A stretch of DNA of 64,000 nucleotides, taken from Tupaia tana (Eukaryota > Chordata > Mammalia > Scandentia > Tupaiidae). Below, in pieces: positions 9,760 to 19,124 of this stretch. Made by a program: the position numbers and the translations under genes. The notes beneath the pieces were generated by a model. The model saw nothing but the letters and a program-made list of their open reading frames with translations, searched no databases and was not told the origin of the DNA. Each line of letters starts with the position of its first letter. The stretch's first letter is position 1. The stretch covers positions 53,402,496 to 53,466,495 of the forward strand of contig JAKSZU010000016.1 in the NCBI GenBank assembly GCA_026018925.1, read 5' to 3'.

Positions 9760-10099
9760 ATCCTATTGATTTTGGGTAGAATGTTCTTGTTCGTTAGATC
9801 TAGTTGGTATATATTTGTTTCCTTGCTGATCTTACTTCTAGTTGTTCTCTCCATTGTTAGAAGTAGGGTAATGAAGTGTCTAAATATTATCATTGAATTG
9901 TTTATTATTTACATTCCACCAACAATGTACGAGGGTTTTAGTTGATTGATATTCTGTATATCAGTTAGTATAGTCAGTTTTAAAATCGTAGGCCATTTTA
10001 ATTGGTATGTAGTGATGATGCATTATGAATTTAATATGTATTTCTCTGATGACTGATGATATTGAGCATGTTTTCATGTGATTATTTGCCTTTCTTTTT

Positions 10100-10360
10100 T
10101 TTTTTTTGAGAGGTTTTTCGCTATAGGGCGCGTGCGCTCGCCAGACAGACAGACAGAGACATAGAGACAGAAAGCGAGAAATCACCCCCCAGAGGGGAAG
10201 GTCACGCCGCAATCCCTTCTCCTCCACTCTCTTCTCGGGATCTTGGGCACGCACGCACACGCGCCTGGCGTGAGTTTTAAGCCACCGGGTCCGGGACGCG
10301 AACCGCAGTCAACTACATGGGAGTCCAGCGACATAGCCATTACGCTAACTGCTGGTTCCC
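10100..10360 (-). repeat. SINE-A, young copy with TSD
   Basis: Near-consensus, CpG-rich. TSD TTGCCTTTCTTTTT at 10,086-10,099 and from 10,361. Confidence 0.95.
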
Positions 10361-10375
10361 TTGCCTTTCTTTTTG

Positions 10376-10518
10376 GACAGATCTTTGCTATAGGATGTGT
10401 GTGCTCACTGGAGAGACAGAGAGACAGAACATGAGAAATTACCCACCCCACCCCACCCCCCGCCCAGGGGGATGGCCATGCTGCAATCTCTTCTCCTTCT
10501 TTCTCTCAGGATTTAGGG
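10376..10518 (-). repeat. SINE-A, head missing
   Basis: 3' end and body present with a C-rich expansion at 10,442-10,468; stops at GGATTTAGGGCTT. Directly followed by the composite SINE. Confidence 0.75.
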
Positions 10519-10696
10519 CTTGGATCTTGCTTTGTCATAACCCTTTTGCTTCAGCCTCCCAGGTTGCTGGGACTACAGGTACATGCTACTGTACCCAGCT
10601 TTCAGGGTGGGCCCAGAAATCAAACCCAGGTCTCCTGTGTGGCCTCAGCCTTTCAAGCTGCAGTATTCAGTGTGAGCTACCATGCCTGGTCTTATT
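10519..10696 (-). repeat. Composite SINE: tRNA-like head plus one 7SL monomer
   Basis: Minus strand: head from 10,696, joint CTGAAAGCTGGGTACAGTAG near 10,605, then CCTGTAGTCCCAGCAACCTG and GGAGGCTGAAG of Alu type. One 7SL monomer is left. The joint is the same as at 8,985, so this is a family and not a chance fusion. Confidence 0.75.
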
Positions 10697-10744
10697 TGCC
10701 ATCCACACAGCTTCTTTTGAGTAGGTCTGTCAAAGCATTGTCCC

Positions 10745-10762
10745 GTCCCTGTTCGGGCGCCA
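10745..10762 (-). other. Primer binding site, tRNA-Lys(3) type
   Basis: On the minus strand all 18 bases read TGGCGCCCGAACAGGGAC, the complement of the 3' end of tRNA-Lys3 used by beta- and lentiviruses. It lies 2 bases after the LTR end, which is the normal place, but only 6 bases of further insert follow it. Confidence 0.95.
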
Positions 10763-10843
10763 CATGTCCCGACCCGGGGGGACAGTCGAACAGGTTTCCT
10801 GAGGGAAGGAGTGAGAGCTGGGACAAGCGGTGCAGTGTCACAA

Positions 10844-11033
10844 CACGGAGACGACACAGTGTCTTCAGTGTCGTCTGTTTATTGTGGGCAGCACGGTACA
10901 GCACGGAGACGACGCAGTGTTACAACTCTTCAGGGTCACGTCGTCTATTGTGAGCAGCACAGAAACGATGCAGTGTCACAGCTCTTCAGGGTCGTCCGGA
11001 GACGATGTAGTGTTTCAGCTCTTCAGGCTCTCC
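10844..11033 (-). repeat. Imperfect tandem repeats in LTR R region
   Basis: Four units start near 10,844, 10,904, 10,961 and 10,997. Each carries a form of GGAGACGAYGCAGTGT, and the later three also CAGCTCTTCAGG. They lie between the poly(A) signal and the TATA box, so they would be in the transcribed R/U3 part. Confidence 0.75.
10878..10883 (-). promoter_or_regulatory. LTR poly(A) signal AATAAA
   Basis: TTTATT on the plus strand. It lies about 190 bp downstream of the LTR TATA box. Confidence 0.75.
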
Positions 11034-11071
11034 ATGGTCATCGTCTGGCTACTGTGGGCCAGGCATCGTGG

Positions 11072-11227
11072 TTATATACACGCTGGTGGGCCGTGATTGG
11101 TTGTAAATGGTGAGTTATGATTGGTTGCTTTTGGACCAATCATGAGGTGCCGGATATGCAAATCTGAGGGATTCTAGTGGCCAATCAGAGCAAGGTTTTG
11201 AAGGTCAGGTTTTTTGAGGGAACCAAT
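11072..11227 (-). promoter_or_regulatory. LTR U3 promoter: TATA box, CCAAT boxes, octamer
   Basis: TATATAA on the minus strand at 11,078-11,072. CCAAT-type boxes occur on either strand at 11,096, 11,120, 11,136, 11,181 and 11,223. An octamer ATGCAAAT is at 11,156-11,163. This density is typical of a retroviral U3 promoter; activity is not known. Confidence 0.75.
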
Positions 11228-11419
11228 CATGACAATTGTTTGCTCTCTGAGAAACCTCGGCAGACTGGCTGGTGCGCAGCCTCCCACAAAGCATTTTGAC
11301 TAGTTTTTAAAATAATGTTGTTTTCCATCCTGTTATTGAGTTGTAAAAGTCCACTGTCATATATAGAGGTTGTGGAGTTTTCCCCTCATTCTGTGGCTTA
11401 TCTTTTCCTTCTCTAAACA

Positions 11420-11551
11420 GTTTTTTTTTTTAAACATTTATTTATTTATCCACTTATTTGTTGTGATTTTCAAGCCACCAGGTCCCAGACTCAAACCACA
11501 GTCAGTCACATGGGAATCCAGCCCTTAACCACCACGATATCTGCTGGTCCC
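11420..11551 (-). repeat. SINE fragment, head plus AT tail
   Basis: Head on the minus strand GGGACCAGCAGATATCGTGG, box-B-like GGTTTGAGTCTGGG, then directly a TAAA-rich tail. Body absent, so C-like or a truncated A. Confidence 0.65.
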
Positions 11552-11891
11552 AACAATGTGTTTTTTTAAATTACAGCTTTATTAAGATATAGTCAAATAT
11601 TAATACAATAAACTGTACATTTGGGGAATATGTAATTTGATAACATTTGACCTGTGAAGCCATCACCATGATCAAAATAATGAATATATCTCTCATGCTC
11701 AAAAACTTCCTCGTAATAATCCTTTATAATCTATCTGTCCTGTCCCTCCTCATCTGCCTCCCCAGGAAACAGAGATTTCATGCTTTCTGTCACCATAAGT
11801 CATTTGTATTTTATAAAGTACTGACAACCAATAGAAATGTAATGGGAGTTGCAAATAAAATTAAAAACTTTTAGTAACTGCATTAAAAAGT

Positions 11892-12160
11892 AAAATGAGG
11901 GCCACCAGGTGGTACGGAGGTTAAGACAGCTGGATCACACATGAATGACTTCACAGTTTGAGTCCTGGACCCAACAGCTTGAAAAACACACTGGACACAT
12001 GTGCATGTGTGCCCAAAATCCCAAGAGGAGAATGGAGGAGAGGAGATTGTGGTCATGCCCCCTGGGGAGTTCTTTCTCACTTTTTCTCTCTCTCTCTCTC
12101 TCCCTCTGGCAAGTGCACATGCCCAAAAGTAAACTAAAAATAAATAAATGAATAAAATAG
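11892..12160 (+). repeat. SINE-D
   Basis: Head GGGCCACCAGGTGGTACGG, CACAGTTTGAGTCCTGG, GCTTGAAAAACACAC, CT run at 12,087-12,103 and a TAAA tail. Useful reference for SINE-D. Confidence 0.85.
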
Positions 12161-12366
12161 GCTTGTATATTTGACCCATTATATCCAAAATAGTATTTGA
12201 ATATCTAGTCAACATAAGGAATTATAAGTGAGACATTTTACTTTCCTTTTTGTGTACCAACTTTTAAAAATTCCGTGTATAGTTTATACATAAAGTACAT
12301 CTCAATTCAAAAACCGCATTATTATCAGAAATATTTTATCTCCATTTAGATTTTATGAAGTTTATA

Positions 12367-12444
12367 TTGGGTTGTCAGAAAAGTCACAATGAATTTTTGC
12401 AAAGAAAAAGAGAAAAATATGTCATGACTTTCCCGACAGCCTAA
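12367..12444. mobile_element. Mariner-type MITE, 78 bp
   Basis: Terminal inverted repeats TTGGGTTGTCAGAAAAGTCA and, from the right, TTAGGCTGTCGGGAAAGTCA. TA dinucleotides flank both ends (12,365-12,366 and 12,445-12,446). Too short to code. A second copy lies at 51,468. Confidence 0.85.
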
Positions 12445-13139
12445 TAGTTTATACATGATACATCTGTAGTGAAACAGTAGATTCACATTCCATACTTACT
12501 TGAAGATTTTTAAATAGCTGAATCGATACCAAGTTGTCATTTTTCCTTAATATTCTCATCTACTTCAATAAAAATAGTTGGCCTTTATAGAAGGATTAAT
12601 TTGAAGTTAAAACAATCAGCATCATACTACATCTGTTCAAGTTAAATAAGTTTGCTCATTAATTCTTGAGTCAATTTGATATTAATAGCTTTAAATTTAA
12701 AGGGCTATTACACAAATTGAAAAACAATAAAATTTATTAATATTAACACATTATTAATATTTAAAAATGTTTTCTTGTAAGTTTTGAAGCCAACTCAATA
12801 TAATTAAAATCTGTGTACTGACTCATATTAGAAAAATGTATGTGTAATTATCACTTACTGTATTATGAAAAGTTTCAATTTCAATATAAATTATTATTTT
12901 GAAAATAAATTCAACCTGATAGCTAGAAAATAAATAAGCTTTCCTGTCCTTGGGGCTCCATATTTAGCAGGTTCATGTGTTGTGCAATATTATTGGAAAA
13001 AATCTAAATCACACCGCCATTTTTATATCTTTGATTGTTGACTATTTGGCAAACATCTCTTTTGTTGTACAAAAATCTTGAATGAGAGTTAATGACAGTA
13101 AATCTTTGTAAAATTCTTCTAGGATTCAGCCAATAATTT

Positions 13140-13140
<1 letters not shown>

Positions 13141-13184
<44 letters not shown>

Positions 13185-13193
13185 ATATATATA
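13141..13193. repeat. (TA)n(TG)n microsatellite
   Basis: ATATAT run, then a TG run of about 14 units, then TATATA. Confidence 0.95.
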
Positions 13194-13264
13194 CTTTCTC
13201 ACTTTCTTTCTCTGTCTCTCTCCAGAGATGTATGTGCCCTCTTGCAAAAATTTAAAAAAAATGC

Positions 13265-13680
13265 ATGGATTGAAGATTTTCTACTGATGATTCAGCCTCT
13301 AGCCCACAAATTAGAGTAGAGAAGCAAGGGGCATATCTTCAGAAGAAGACTCCTCCATGGCTCCTGAGAACTAGTAATTTCAGGGAAAAAAGAGAAATGA
13401 AGATTTTCTACTGATAATTCAGCCTCCAGCCCACAAACTCTAGTGGTAGGGAGTCCCTCTAGCCTTCTCTCTGTCTCTCTCTGCCTCTGTCTTCTCATTT
13501 TTTTGGTAATTTTTCCTTTAAAAATTTTTTTAAGGTAAAGTACTCTCTTGCTTTCAGACCTGCCTTTATCTCACTAATAATTCCCTTTCTCTTGCCCATC
13601 CAGGAGAGGCAAGAGGCAGGCCTTCATAAGAAGACTCCTCCATGGCTCTTGAGAACTAGTGATTTGTGCCTGCACGGCAT
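13265..13680 (+). repeat. Partly duplicated 5' region of LINE (?)
   Basis: TGAAGATTTTCTACTGATRATTCAGCC occurs near 13,271 and 13,398, and AAGACTCCTCCATGGCTCYTGAGAACTAGT near 13,346 and 13,632. These are internal direct repeats about 127 and 286 bp apart. It lies just upstream of the ORF1-only LINE, so it may be its 5' UTR; a SINE separates them. Confidence 0.45.
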
Positions 13681-13704
13681 GTTTATTTATTTATTTATTT
13701 ATTT

Positions 13705-13954
13705 GAGAGGTTTTTGCTATAGGGCGCGTGCGCTCACCAGAAAGTCAGAGAGAGACAGAGAGATAGAAAGCAAGAAATCACCCCCTGGGGGTATGGCCAC
13801 GCCGCAATCCCTTCTCCTCCATTCTCCTCTTGGGAACTTGGGCACACATGCACACACGCCCGGCATGAGTTTTAAGCCACTGGGTCCGGGACTCGAACCG
13901 CAGTCAACTCGGTGGGAGTTCAGTGACATAACCATTATACTAACTGCTGGTCCC
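13705..13954 (-). repeat. SINE-A with (ATTT)n tail
   Basis: Tail is ATTT units (13,681-13,704), body complete, head ending CTAACTGCTGGTCCC. Confidence 0.92.
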
Positions 13955-13955
13955 T

Positions 13956-15955
13956 ATTTTTTGCTTTTTTAAAAAATTATTTTTCCTTCTTTTTCTGTTT
14001 CCTTGTTGTTTTGTTTTTCTTTTTTCTCCCCTCTCTCTCTGTTTCATTTTCATTTTCTTTTATCTCATCACTCTTCACCTCAATTTCCATTCTTTGTGTT
14101 TCTAGATGGATCTAAGGGAACCATAGCCAAACATCCAAATACTATTAGGGCTAACATATTCCTTGATATCCATTGAATCTGCTACACAAAGGGATGAAAA
14201 TGGAACAGCAAAGAGATTCCAGATCACCTCCTTCTGCACACTCCTGAATATTCAGATTGAACTTCAAGAATTAGGAAGAAACACATGATCCATCAGATGA
14301 CTAGAAATCACCGCAGAGCCACAAGAAATATGGGAAAGCAAGAAAATATCTCTCCTCCAAGGGAAAAGAATAACTCCTCTTCATTCACAGACAGTTCAAT
14401 GGAAATCATGGAAATATCTGATAAAGAATTTAGAATATTCATAATGGTGAAGCTAACAGAGATGGAAGAGAAGAGAGACAATGAGCTACAGAAGAGACAG
14501 GAGAAAGGAGCTGATGAGTTCCAGGAGGTGAGGAAATTCTTTCAAGATCTAAAAGAGGAATTACACACTTTACAAAAGAATCAAATGGAACTGTTAGAGA
14601 TGAAGGTTATAATACAGGAAGTCAAAATCTCCCTTGAAAATATTAAAAGCAGGCTAGATCATACAGAAAATTGAATCTCAGATGTAAAAGAAAAAATTGC
14701 TGGCCTGGAAAAATCCACCACAAAGACTGAGAAAATTGCCCCCCAAAATGAGAATAATATACAAGAAATATTAGATACCATCAAATGTCCAAACATCTGT
14801 ATAATTGGTATTCCAGAAGGCAAAGAGACTCATAAGGCATTGATAATCTATTCCATGAAATCCTGCAAGAAAACTTTCCAAACGTAGAGAGGCACTCAAA
14901 GATCCAGTCCGAAGAAATACAAAGGACTCCAAATAGAATCAACTCAGGAAGATCTTCTCCAAGACACATTATAGCTAAATTGACCAAAACCACAGACAAA
15001 GACAAGATACTAAGATTGGCAAGAGAAAAATGGCAAGTTACCCACAAAGGATATCCCATCAGGCTAAGAGCAGACTCCTCATCAGAAACAATGTGAGCGA
15101 GGAAAGAATGAGAAAATATATTCAAAGTGTTAAGGGAAAAGCAATTCCAAACAAGAATACTGTACCTGGCAAGATTATCCTTCATATGGGAAGAAAAGAC
15201 AAGAACATTCTCAGATAAACCAAATCTGAAAGAATTTTCCAACACCAGACCAGATCTCCAAGAAGTTTTCAAGGGAGTGCTATACCAGGAAAATTAAATA
15301 CAGACACACAGAAATAAGAGTTCAAAACTAAGAAAATGGCCAACTTAGTCATAGGGATAAGTCTGGAGTTGAATATTATATCCCAGAATTTAGTTGGGAA
15401 GATCAAACCACAACAGAAGATAGATTAAGTACATGAGACTGAACTGGTGAAATAGCATTTTATGACTTTGGACTAAAACATTGCTGATTTTCTTCTAGGC
15501 TTTGTTTTCCAGTTTTAAGGATTTTTATCCTATCTTGAGCTGTCAATAGGTTCATATACCTACTATTTGAACAGAATCCTACCCTGTTTCCTGGTTTTAA
15601 ATTTTAAGCAAAGTTCTTTAGCATTTCTTTGATTTATTAAAGTTAAAACTGCTTTTCTTAAAATTACCAGCTGAACTTGCTATTGAAAGTAGTTAGATTA
15701 TATAAGAAATTATGTGATCAATAAAATGTGGGGGAAAAAGGAATGGAAAACAACTGTAGACACCAGAGATACTGTGGGAGGAGGGTGGGAAAGGGTAGAG
15801 GGTCAGAAAAGGGCAGAGGGTCAGGAAGTAGAAATGGAAAATTATTGACGATGACATGCATGATTAAGCCACTATGCAGTATATTCTGGATGGGAAATCA
15901 CATCTTGTATACTGTGACGATGCTTAGGGAATGAATGTAAATTAATTAAAAAAAA
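13956..15955 (+). mobile_element. ORF1-only LINE, HAL1-like
   Basis: A 2-kb plus-strand element: pyrimidine-rich leader (13,970-14,100), an ORF1 relic (14,285-15,297), about 650 bp of non-coding 3' sequence and an A-rich end near 15,955. There is no trace of ORF2 (no endonuclease or reverse transcriptase) between ORF1 and the 3' UTR. HAL1 elements are L1 derivatives with only ORF1 that need another L1 for mobility. The 3' UTR (15,735-15,935) resembles those at 24,120-24,220 and 42,010-42,200. A copy-specific deletion of ORF2 cannot be ruled out. Confidence 0.7.
14285..15297 (+). pseudogene. LINE ORF1 protein relic
   Basis: Broken gene for an L1-type ORF1 nucleic-acid chaperone. Codons 1-129 are open, with a charged N-terminus, then a heptad-like stretch (LTEMEEKRDNELQKRQEK, EELHTLQKNQMELLEMK) that fits the trimeric coiled coil. 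A TGA stop falls at 14,672. In the same frame KEKIAGLEKSTTK and CPNICIIGIPEGKE follow; the latter marks the start of the RRM domain. Further on, in shifted frames, RHIIAKLTKTTDKDK-like sequence and the C-terminal domain (around 15,030-15,220) can be traced. Several stops and frameshifts make it inactive. Confidence 0.8.
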
Positions 15956-15994
15956 GTTTCAGGAAAAAAAATCTCAGGGAAATACATGTAATGG

Positions 15995-16255
15995 GGAACC
16001 AGCAGTTAGTGTAATGGCTATGTCGCTGGACTCCCACGTAGTCGACCGCGGTTCGCATCCCGGACCCAGTGGCTTAAAACTCACGCTGGGCGCGTGTGTG
16101 TGCGTGCCCAAGATCCCGAGAGGAGAATGGAGGAGAAGGGATTGCAGCGTGACCATCCCCTCTGGGGGGTGATTTCTCGCTTTCTGTCTCTCTGTCTCTC
16201 TCTGTCTTTCTGGTGAGCGCACACGCCCTATAGCAAAAACCTCTCAAAAAGAAAT
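15995..16255 (+). repeat. SINE-A with TSD
   Basis: TSD AAATACATGTAATGGG ending at 15,994, and AAATACGTGTAATGGG at 16,256-16,271 (one mismatch). Near-consensus body. Confidence 0.95.
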
Positions 16256-16271
16256 AAATACGTGTAATGGG

Positions 16272-16692
16272 AAAACTATGTATGAATTTCAAAAAGTTTT
16301 TGTACCAGGAACCAGCAGTTAGTGTAATGGCTATGTCGCTGGACTCCCACGTAGTCGACCGCGGTTCGTGTCCCAGACCCGGTGGCTTAAAACACGCCAG
16401 GCGCGTGTGCGTGCGTGCCCAAGATCCCGAGAGGAGAATGGAGGAGAAGGGATTGCGGCGTGACCATCCCCCCTGGGGGGTGATTTCTCGCTTTCTGTCT
16501 CTCTGTCTCTCTCTGTCTGTCTGGCGAGCGCATGCGCCCTATAGAGAAAACCTCTCAAAAAAAAAAGTTTTTGTACCAAAAAAAATTTATACTTTAATTA
16601 TAAAAAAAGCATGGATTTCAAAACTGTTTTTGCACCAAAATAAACTCATACTTTAATTCAATTTTCCATGAACTTTGTAAAGTCTTCTCACG
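16272..16692 (-). mobile_element. Mariner-type non-autonomous element, split by SINE-A
   Basis: Right end on the minus strand: GAGAAGACTTTACAAAGTTC, then ATGGAAAATTG, a mariner-like terminus. Sequence at 16,272-16,307 and 16,562-16,692 repeats the motif TTTCAAAA..TTTTTG.ACCAAAA, suggesting a partial internal duplication. Related to the element at 48,687. Confidence 0.45.
16308..16561 (+). repeat. SINE-A, young copy with perfect TSD
   Basis: TSD AAAAAGTTTTTGTACCA at 16,291-16,307 and 16,562-16,578. Only 50 bp from the previous SINE-A and in the same orientation, but a separate insertion. Confidence 0.95.
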
Positions 16693-16860
16693 TTTTAGGC
16701 TTTGTAGACCACATCTGATCTTTGCCACATACACTTGCTTTTTAAATAATACTTTATCAATGTATAAACCAATCTGATCTCAAGATCATCTAAAAACATG
16801 TTGCAGGCCTTCTGGTTTGGCCTGCAGGCCATAGTTTGCCAGTCTATCCTATAAACCATT
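16693..16860. mobile_element. hAT/Charlie-like DNA transposon remnant
   Basis: TTTTAGGCTTTGTAGACCAC at the left and GGCCATAGTTTGCCAG at the right fit a widespread non-autonomous hAT family of mammals. Much internal decay. Confidence 0.5.
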
Positions 16861-16861
16861 T

Positions 16862-17890
16862 ACATTTTATGTGATTATTAATATGGAGGGAATTGTATAT
16901 CTCATTTGATATGTTTTCTATCTGACCCATACTTTTTTTTGGCCTTCTTTTGCATTAATTACAAAAATTTGAGGAATTCCATTTTATCTCGTTTATTTAT
17001 ATATTAGGCATAACTCTTGGTATTTTTAAAATATTTATTATTTTTCTTCTGCCTTAAGGAGCTCCTTTAATATTTTTGTCATGAAGATCTACTAGAGCTG
17101 AGCTCTATCAGTTTTGGTATGTTGAAAGGAATCTTTAGAGTCCAGTTCTGGGTAAAATGGAATAAGTGAATTCCACCCTGTCTCTCTGACTGAATGCCAC
17201 TCTAAAACCTGATAGTGTACGTGGAACTGCTTCCTGAGAACTCTGAAAATTCAGTGAGTAGCGGCACTGGAAATGAAGGCTAGGACTTGGAGAATCACTA
17301 CACCAGTTTTTTCTCTCCGATATTCTTTAGATTATACACAATGGAACTACCTGAAACCCAGAAGTGGGCTTTAAAATGAGCAGTGAGAACTCAAGAGGAA
17401 ACCTTTTATTTCAGCCCATGGAGAATGGGAGATACTTCACAAGCTCAGAGGAAGAGCAGAGAATCCATCTTTTTTCTTCTCTTCAATTTCTCATGCCCTT
17501 GGCTTCAAGCAATTCTGTGATAGAGATGTGAGATGTTCCAATGGAGCCCACAGAACCAATTCTTTAACAACCTCAAGCTATCGAAACTTATCCAGATTAA
17601 ATCGATCACGTGAATAGTCCTGTATCTATAGTTTAAAATTCCCCCACCCCACCATACAAACAATCTCCAGGTCCCAATAATGTCTCTGGAGAATGATGCC
17701 AAACATTTAAAGGGGAAAAAAAAAGCCTCAGTTCTACAAAATCTCTTCTGTAGAAGTAGAAGAAAAGATAACACTTTCTAAATCATTTTATGAAGGCTGT
17801 ATTACTATGATGTCAAAACCAGGCAACAATAGCAAAAAAACAAAACAAAAAAACAACCAGGCCTATGAAGTGTTTACTATTTCTAAAATT
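16862..17890. other. Old L1 relic (16,862-17,140) and unclassified repeat-like DNA
   Basis: The first 280 bp match minus-strand L1 5'-ward sequence. 17,141-17,890 includes TTCCTGAGAACTCTGAAAATTCAG and looks like a L1 5' region or an LTR, but I cannot assign it. No gene. Confidence 0.4.
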
Positions 17891-18531
17891 TCATATAATA
17901 CAGTATGATGTGGCTGGCTTCTTCTACTTAACATGACATTTTTTAAGATATTCATATTGTAGCATGTATCAGCACTTCATTGCTTTATACAGCTGAATAT
18001 TATTTCATTGTATGGATATTATATTTATCCATTCATCAACTTATAGACATGAGAGTTATTTCTACTTTTTGCCTATTATGAATGATGTTGATATGAACAC
18101 TTGTGTTTAAGTTTTCGTGTGAAGGTGCTGCTAATTCTCCTGGGTGTGTATCTAGGAGTAAAATTGCTTCATTGGAAACTCTGCATTTAATATTTTGAGT
18201 TACTGCCAAACTGTGTACCAGAATGGTTGCATCATTTTATTTTCCACTACAAATGTAAGAGGGTTCCGATTTCTTCATATCATTCTAAACACCTCTTATT
18301 GTCTGTCTTTTTTATTATAGATATCATAGTTATTCTCTCATCAAGGTTTTAATTTTCATTTCCTTAGTGGCTAGTGATATTGAACAACTGTTCATTTGCT
18401 TGTTGATTATTGTATATCCTCTCTGGAAAAAATCCATTAAAATCTTTTCCACATTAAAAAAATGGGTTATTTGCCTTTTGGTTATGCTTTATGTAAGGAT
18501 TCTTTATACATTATGAAAACTATTCCCTTAT

Positions 18532-18802
18532 GGGAACCAGCAGTTAGCGTAATGGCTATGTCGCTGGACTCCCACGTAGTCGACCGCGGTTCGCGTCTCG
18601 GACCCGGTGGCTTACAACTCACGCCGGGCGCGTGTGCGTGCGTGCCCAAGATCCCGAGAGGAGAATGGAGGAGAAGGGATTGCGGCGTGACCATCCCCCC
18701 TGGGGGGTGATTTCTCGCTTTCTGTCTCTATGTCTCTCTCTGTCTGTCTGGCGAGCACACGCGCCCTATAGCAAAAAAAACCTCTCCAAAAAAAAAAAAA
18801 AA
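18532..18802 (+). repeat. SINE-A, young copy with TSD
   Basis: Close to consensus, with CpGs intact through the box-B region (GCGGTTCGCGTCTCGG). TSD AACTATTCCCTTAT at 18,518-18,531 and 18,805-18,818. Confidence 0.97.
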
Positions 18803-18886
18803 AAAACTATTCCCTTATCAGATAAGTGATTTTTGAATATTTTCTTCATAACATTATGTGGGTTGTTTTTTTTCACTTCCTTTTCA

Positions 18887-19124
18887 AAAAAATTTTGCTG
18901 TAGGTGTGTGTACTTTCAGAGAAAAAGAGAGAGTGGAATTGAGAAAGCATCCCCTTAGGGGAGTTGGCCATGACAAAAATCCCTTCTCTTTCATTATCCT
19001 CTCAGGATTTTGGGCACACATGCACATGTGCTCAGCATGTTTTTCAAGCTGCCAGGTCCAGGACTCCAACTGCACAATCAGGCATGTGGGATTCAGTTGC
19101 CTTAACCCATGCCGCTGCCTGACC
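18887..19124 (-). repeat. SINE-D
   Basis: Diverged full-length copy with GCTTGAAAAACATGC near 19,040. Inserted in L1; flanks share TTTTCACTTCCTT-like repeats. Confidence 0.8.

Larger units (their letters stand above)
3912..9912 (-). repeat. Minus-strand L1 with many insertions (3' UTR to ORF2)
   Basis: Left to right the sequence runs from the L1 3' end (3912-4010, 4357-4862, 5145-5504) into ORF2 (5725-5965, 6255-6369, 6539-7550, 7785-7983, 8167-8535, 9083-9563, 9760-9912), so it lies on the minus strand. It may be one old copy or two overlapping relics. Gaps are filled by SINEs, a MaLR LTR and a tRNA-7SL composite, listed separately. Reverse-transcriptase and endonuclease motifs can be recognised, but frames are broken throughout. 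Confidence 0.85.
10739..11288 (-). mobile_element. Endogenous betaretrovirus-like (ERVK, class II) solo LTR with PBS extension
   Basis: A 550-bp insertion bounded by perfect 6-bp duplications AAGCAT (10,733-10,738 and 11,289-11,294); 6 bp is usual for class II elements. Read on the minus strand it starts TGTGGGAGG at 11,288 and reaches a normal LTR end CGGGACA at 10,765. It then continues through 2 bases, a complete tRNA-Lys primer site and a second GGGACA (10,764-10,739) before the target duplication. No gag, pol or env is present. Promoter and poly(A) elements are in their proper order. Ancient or fairly recent is hard to tell; the TSDs are unchanged. Confidence 0.88.
9913..11890 (-). repeat. 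Second minus-strand L1 3' end, heavily interrupted
   Basis: L1 3' sequence at 9913-10099, 10697-10738, 11295-11419 and 11552-11890. The last part contains ATACAATAAACTGTACAT and CCATCACCATGATCAAAATA, typical of old L1 3' UTRs in this orientation. Gaps hold two SINEs, a composite SINE, an LTR and a SINE fragment. Confidence 0.7.
12161..13263. other. AT-rich stretch, unclassified old repeat
   Basis: About 1.1 kb, no gene. 12,161-12,360 has the look of an old L1 3' flank (ATCTCAATTCAAAAACCG). It contains a mariner-type MITE and a dinucleotide microsatellite, listed separately, and a short SINE 3'-end relic at 13,205-13,255. I recognise nothing else. Confidence 0.4.

Noticed and set aside
10739..11288. 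Provirus with coding genes
   Set aside because: Only LTR and primer site lie between the target duplications; no gag, pro, pol or env in the window.
16308..18802. CRISPR-like or satellite array made by regularly repeated units
   Set aside because: The repeats are dispersed SINEs in both orientations, each with its own TSD; spacing is irregular.
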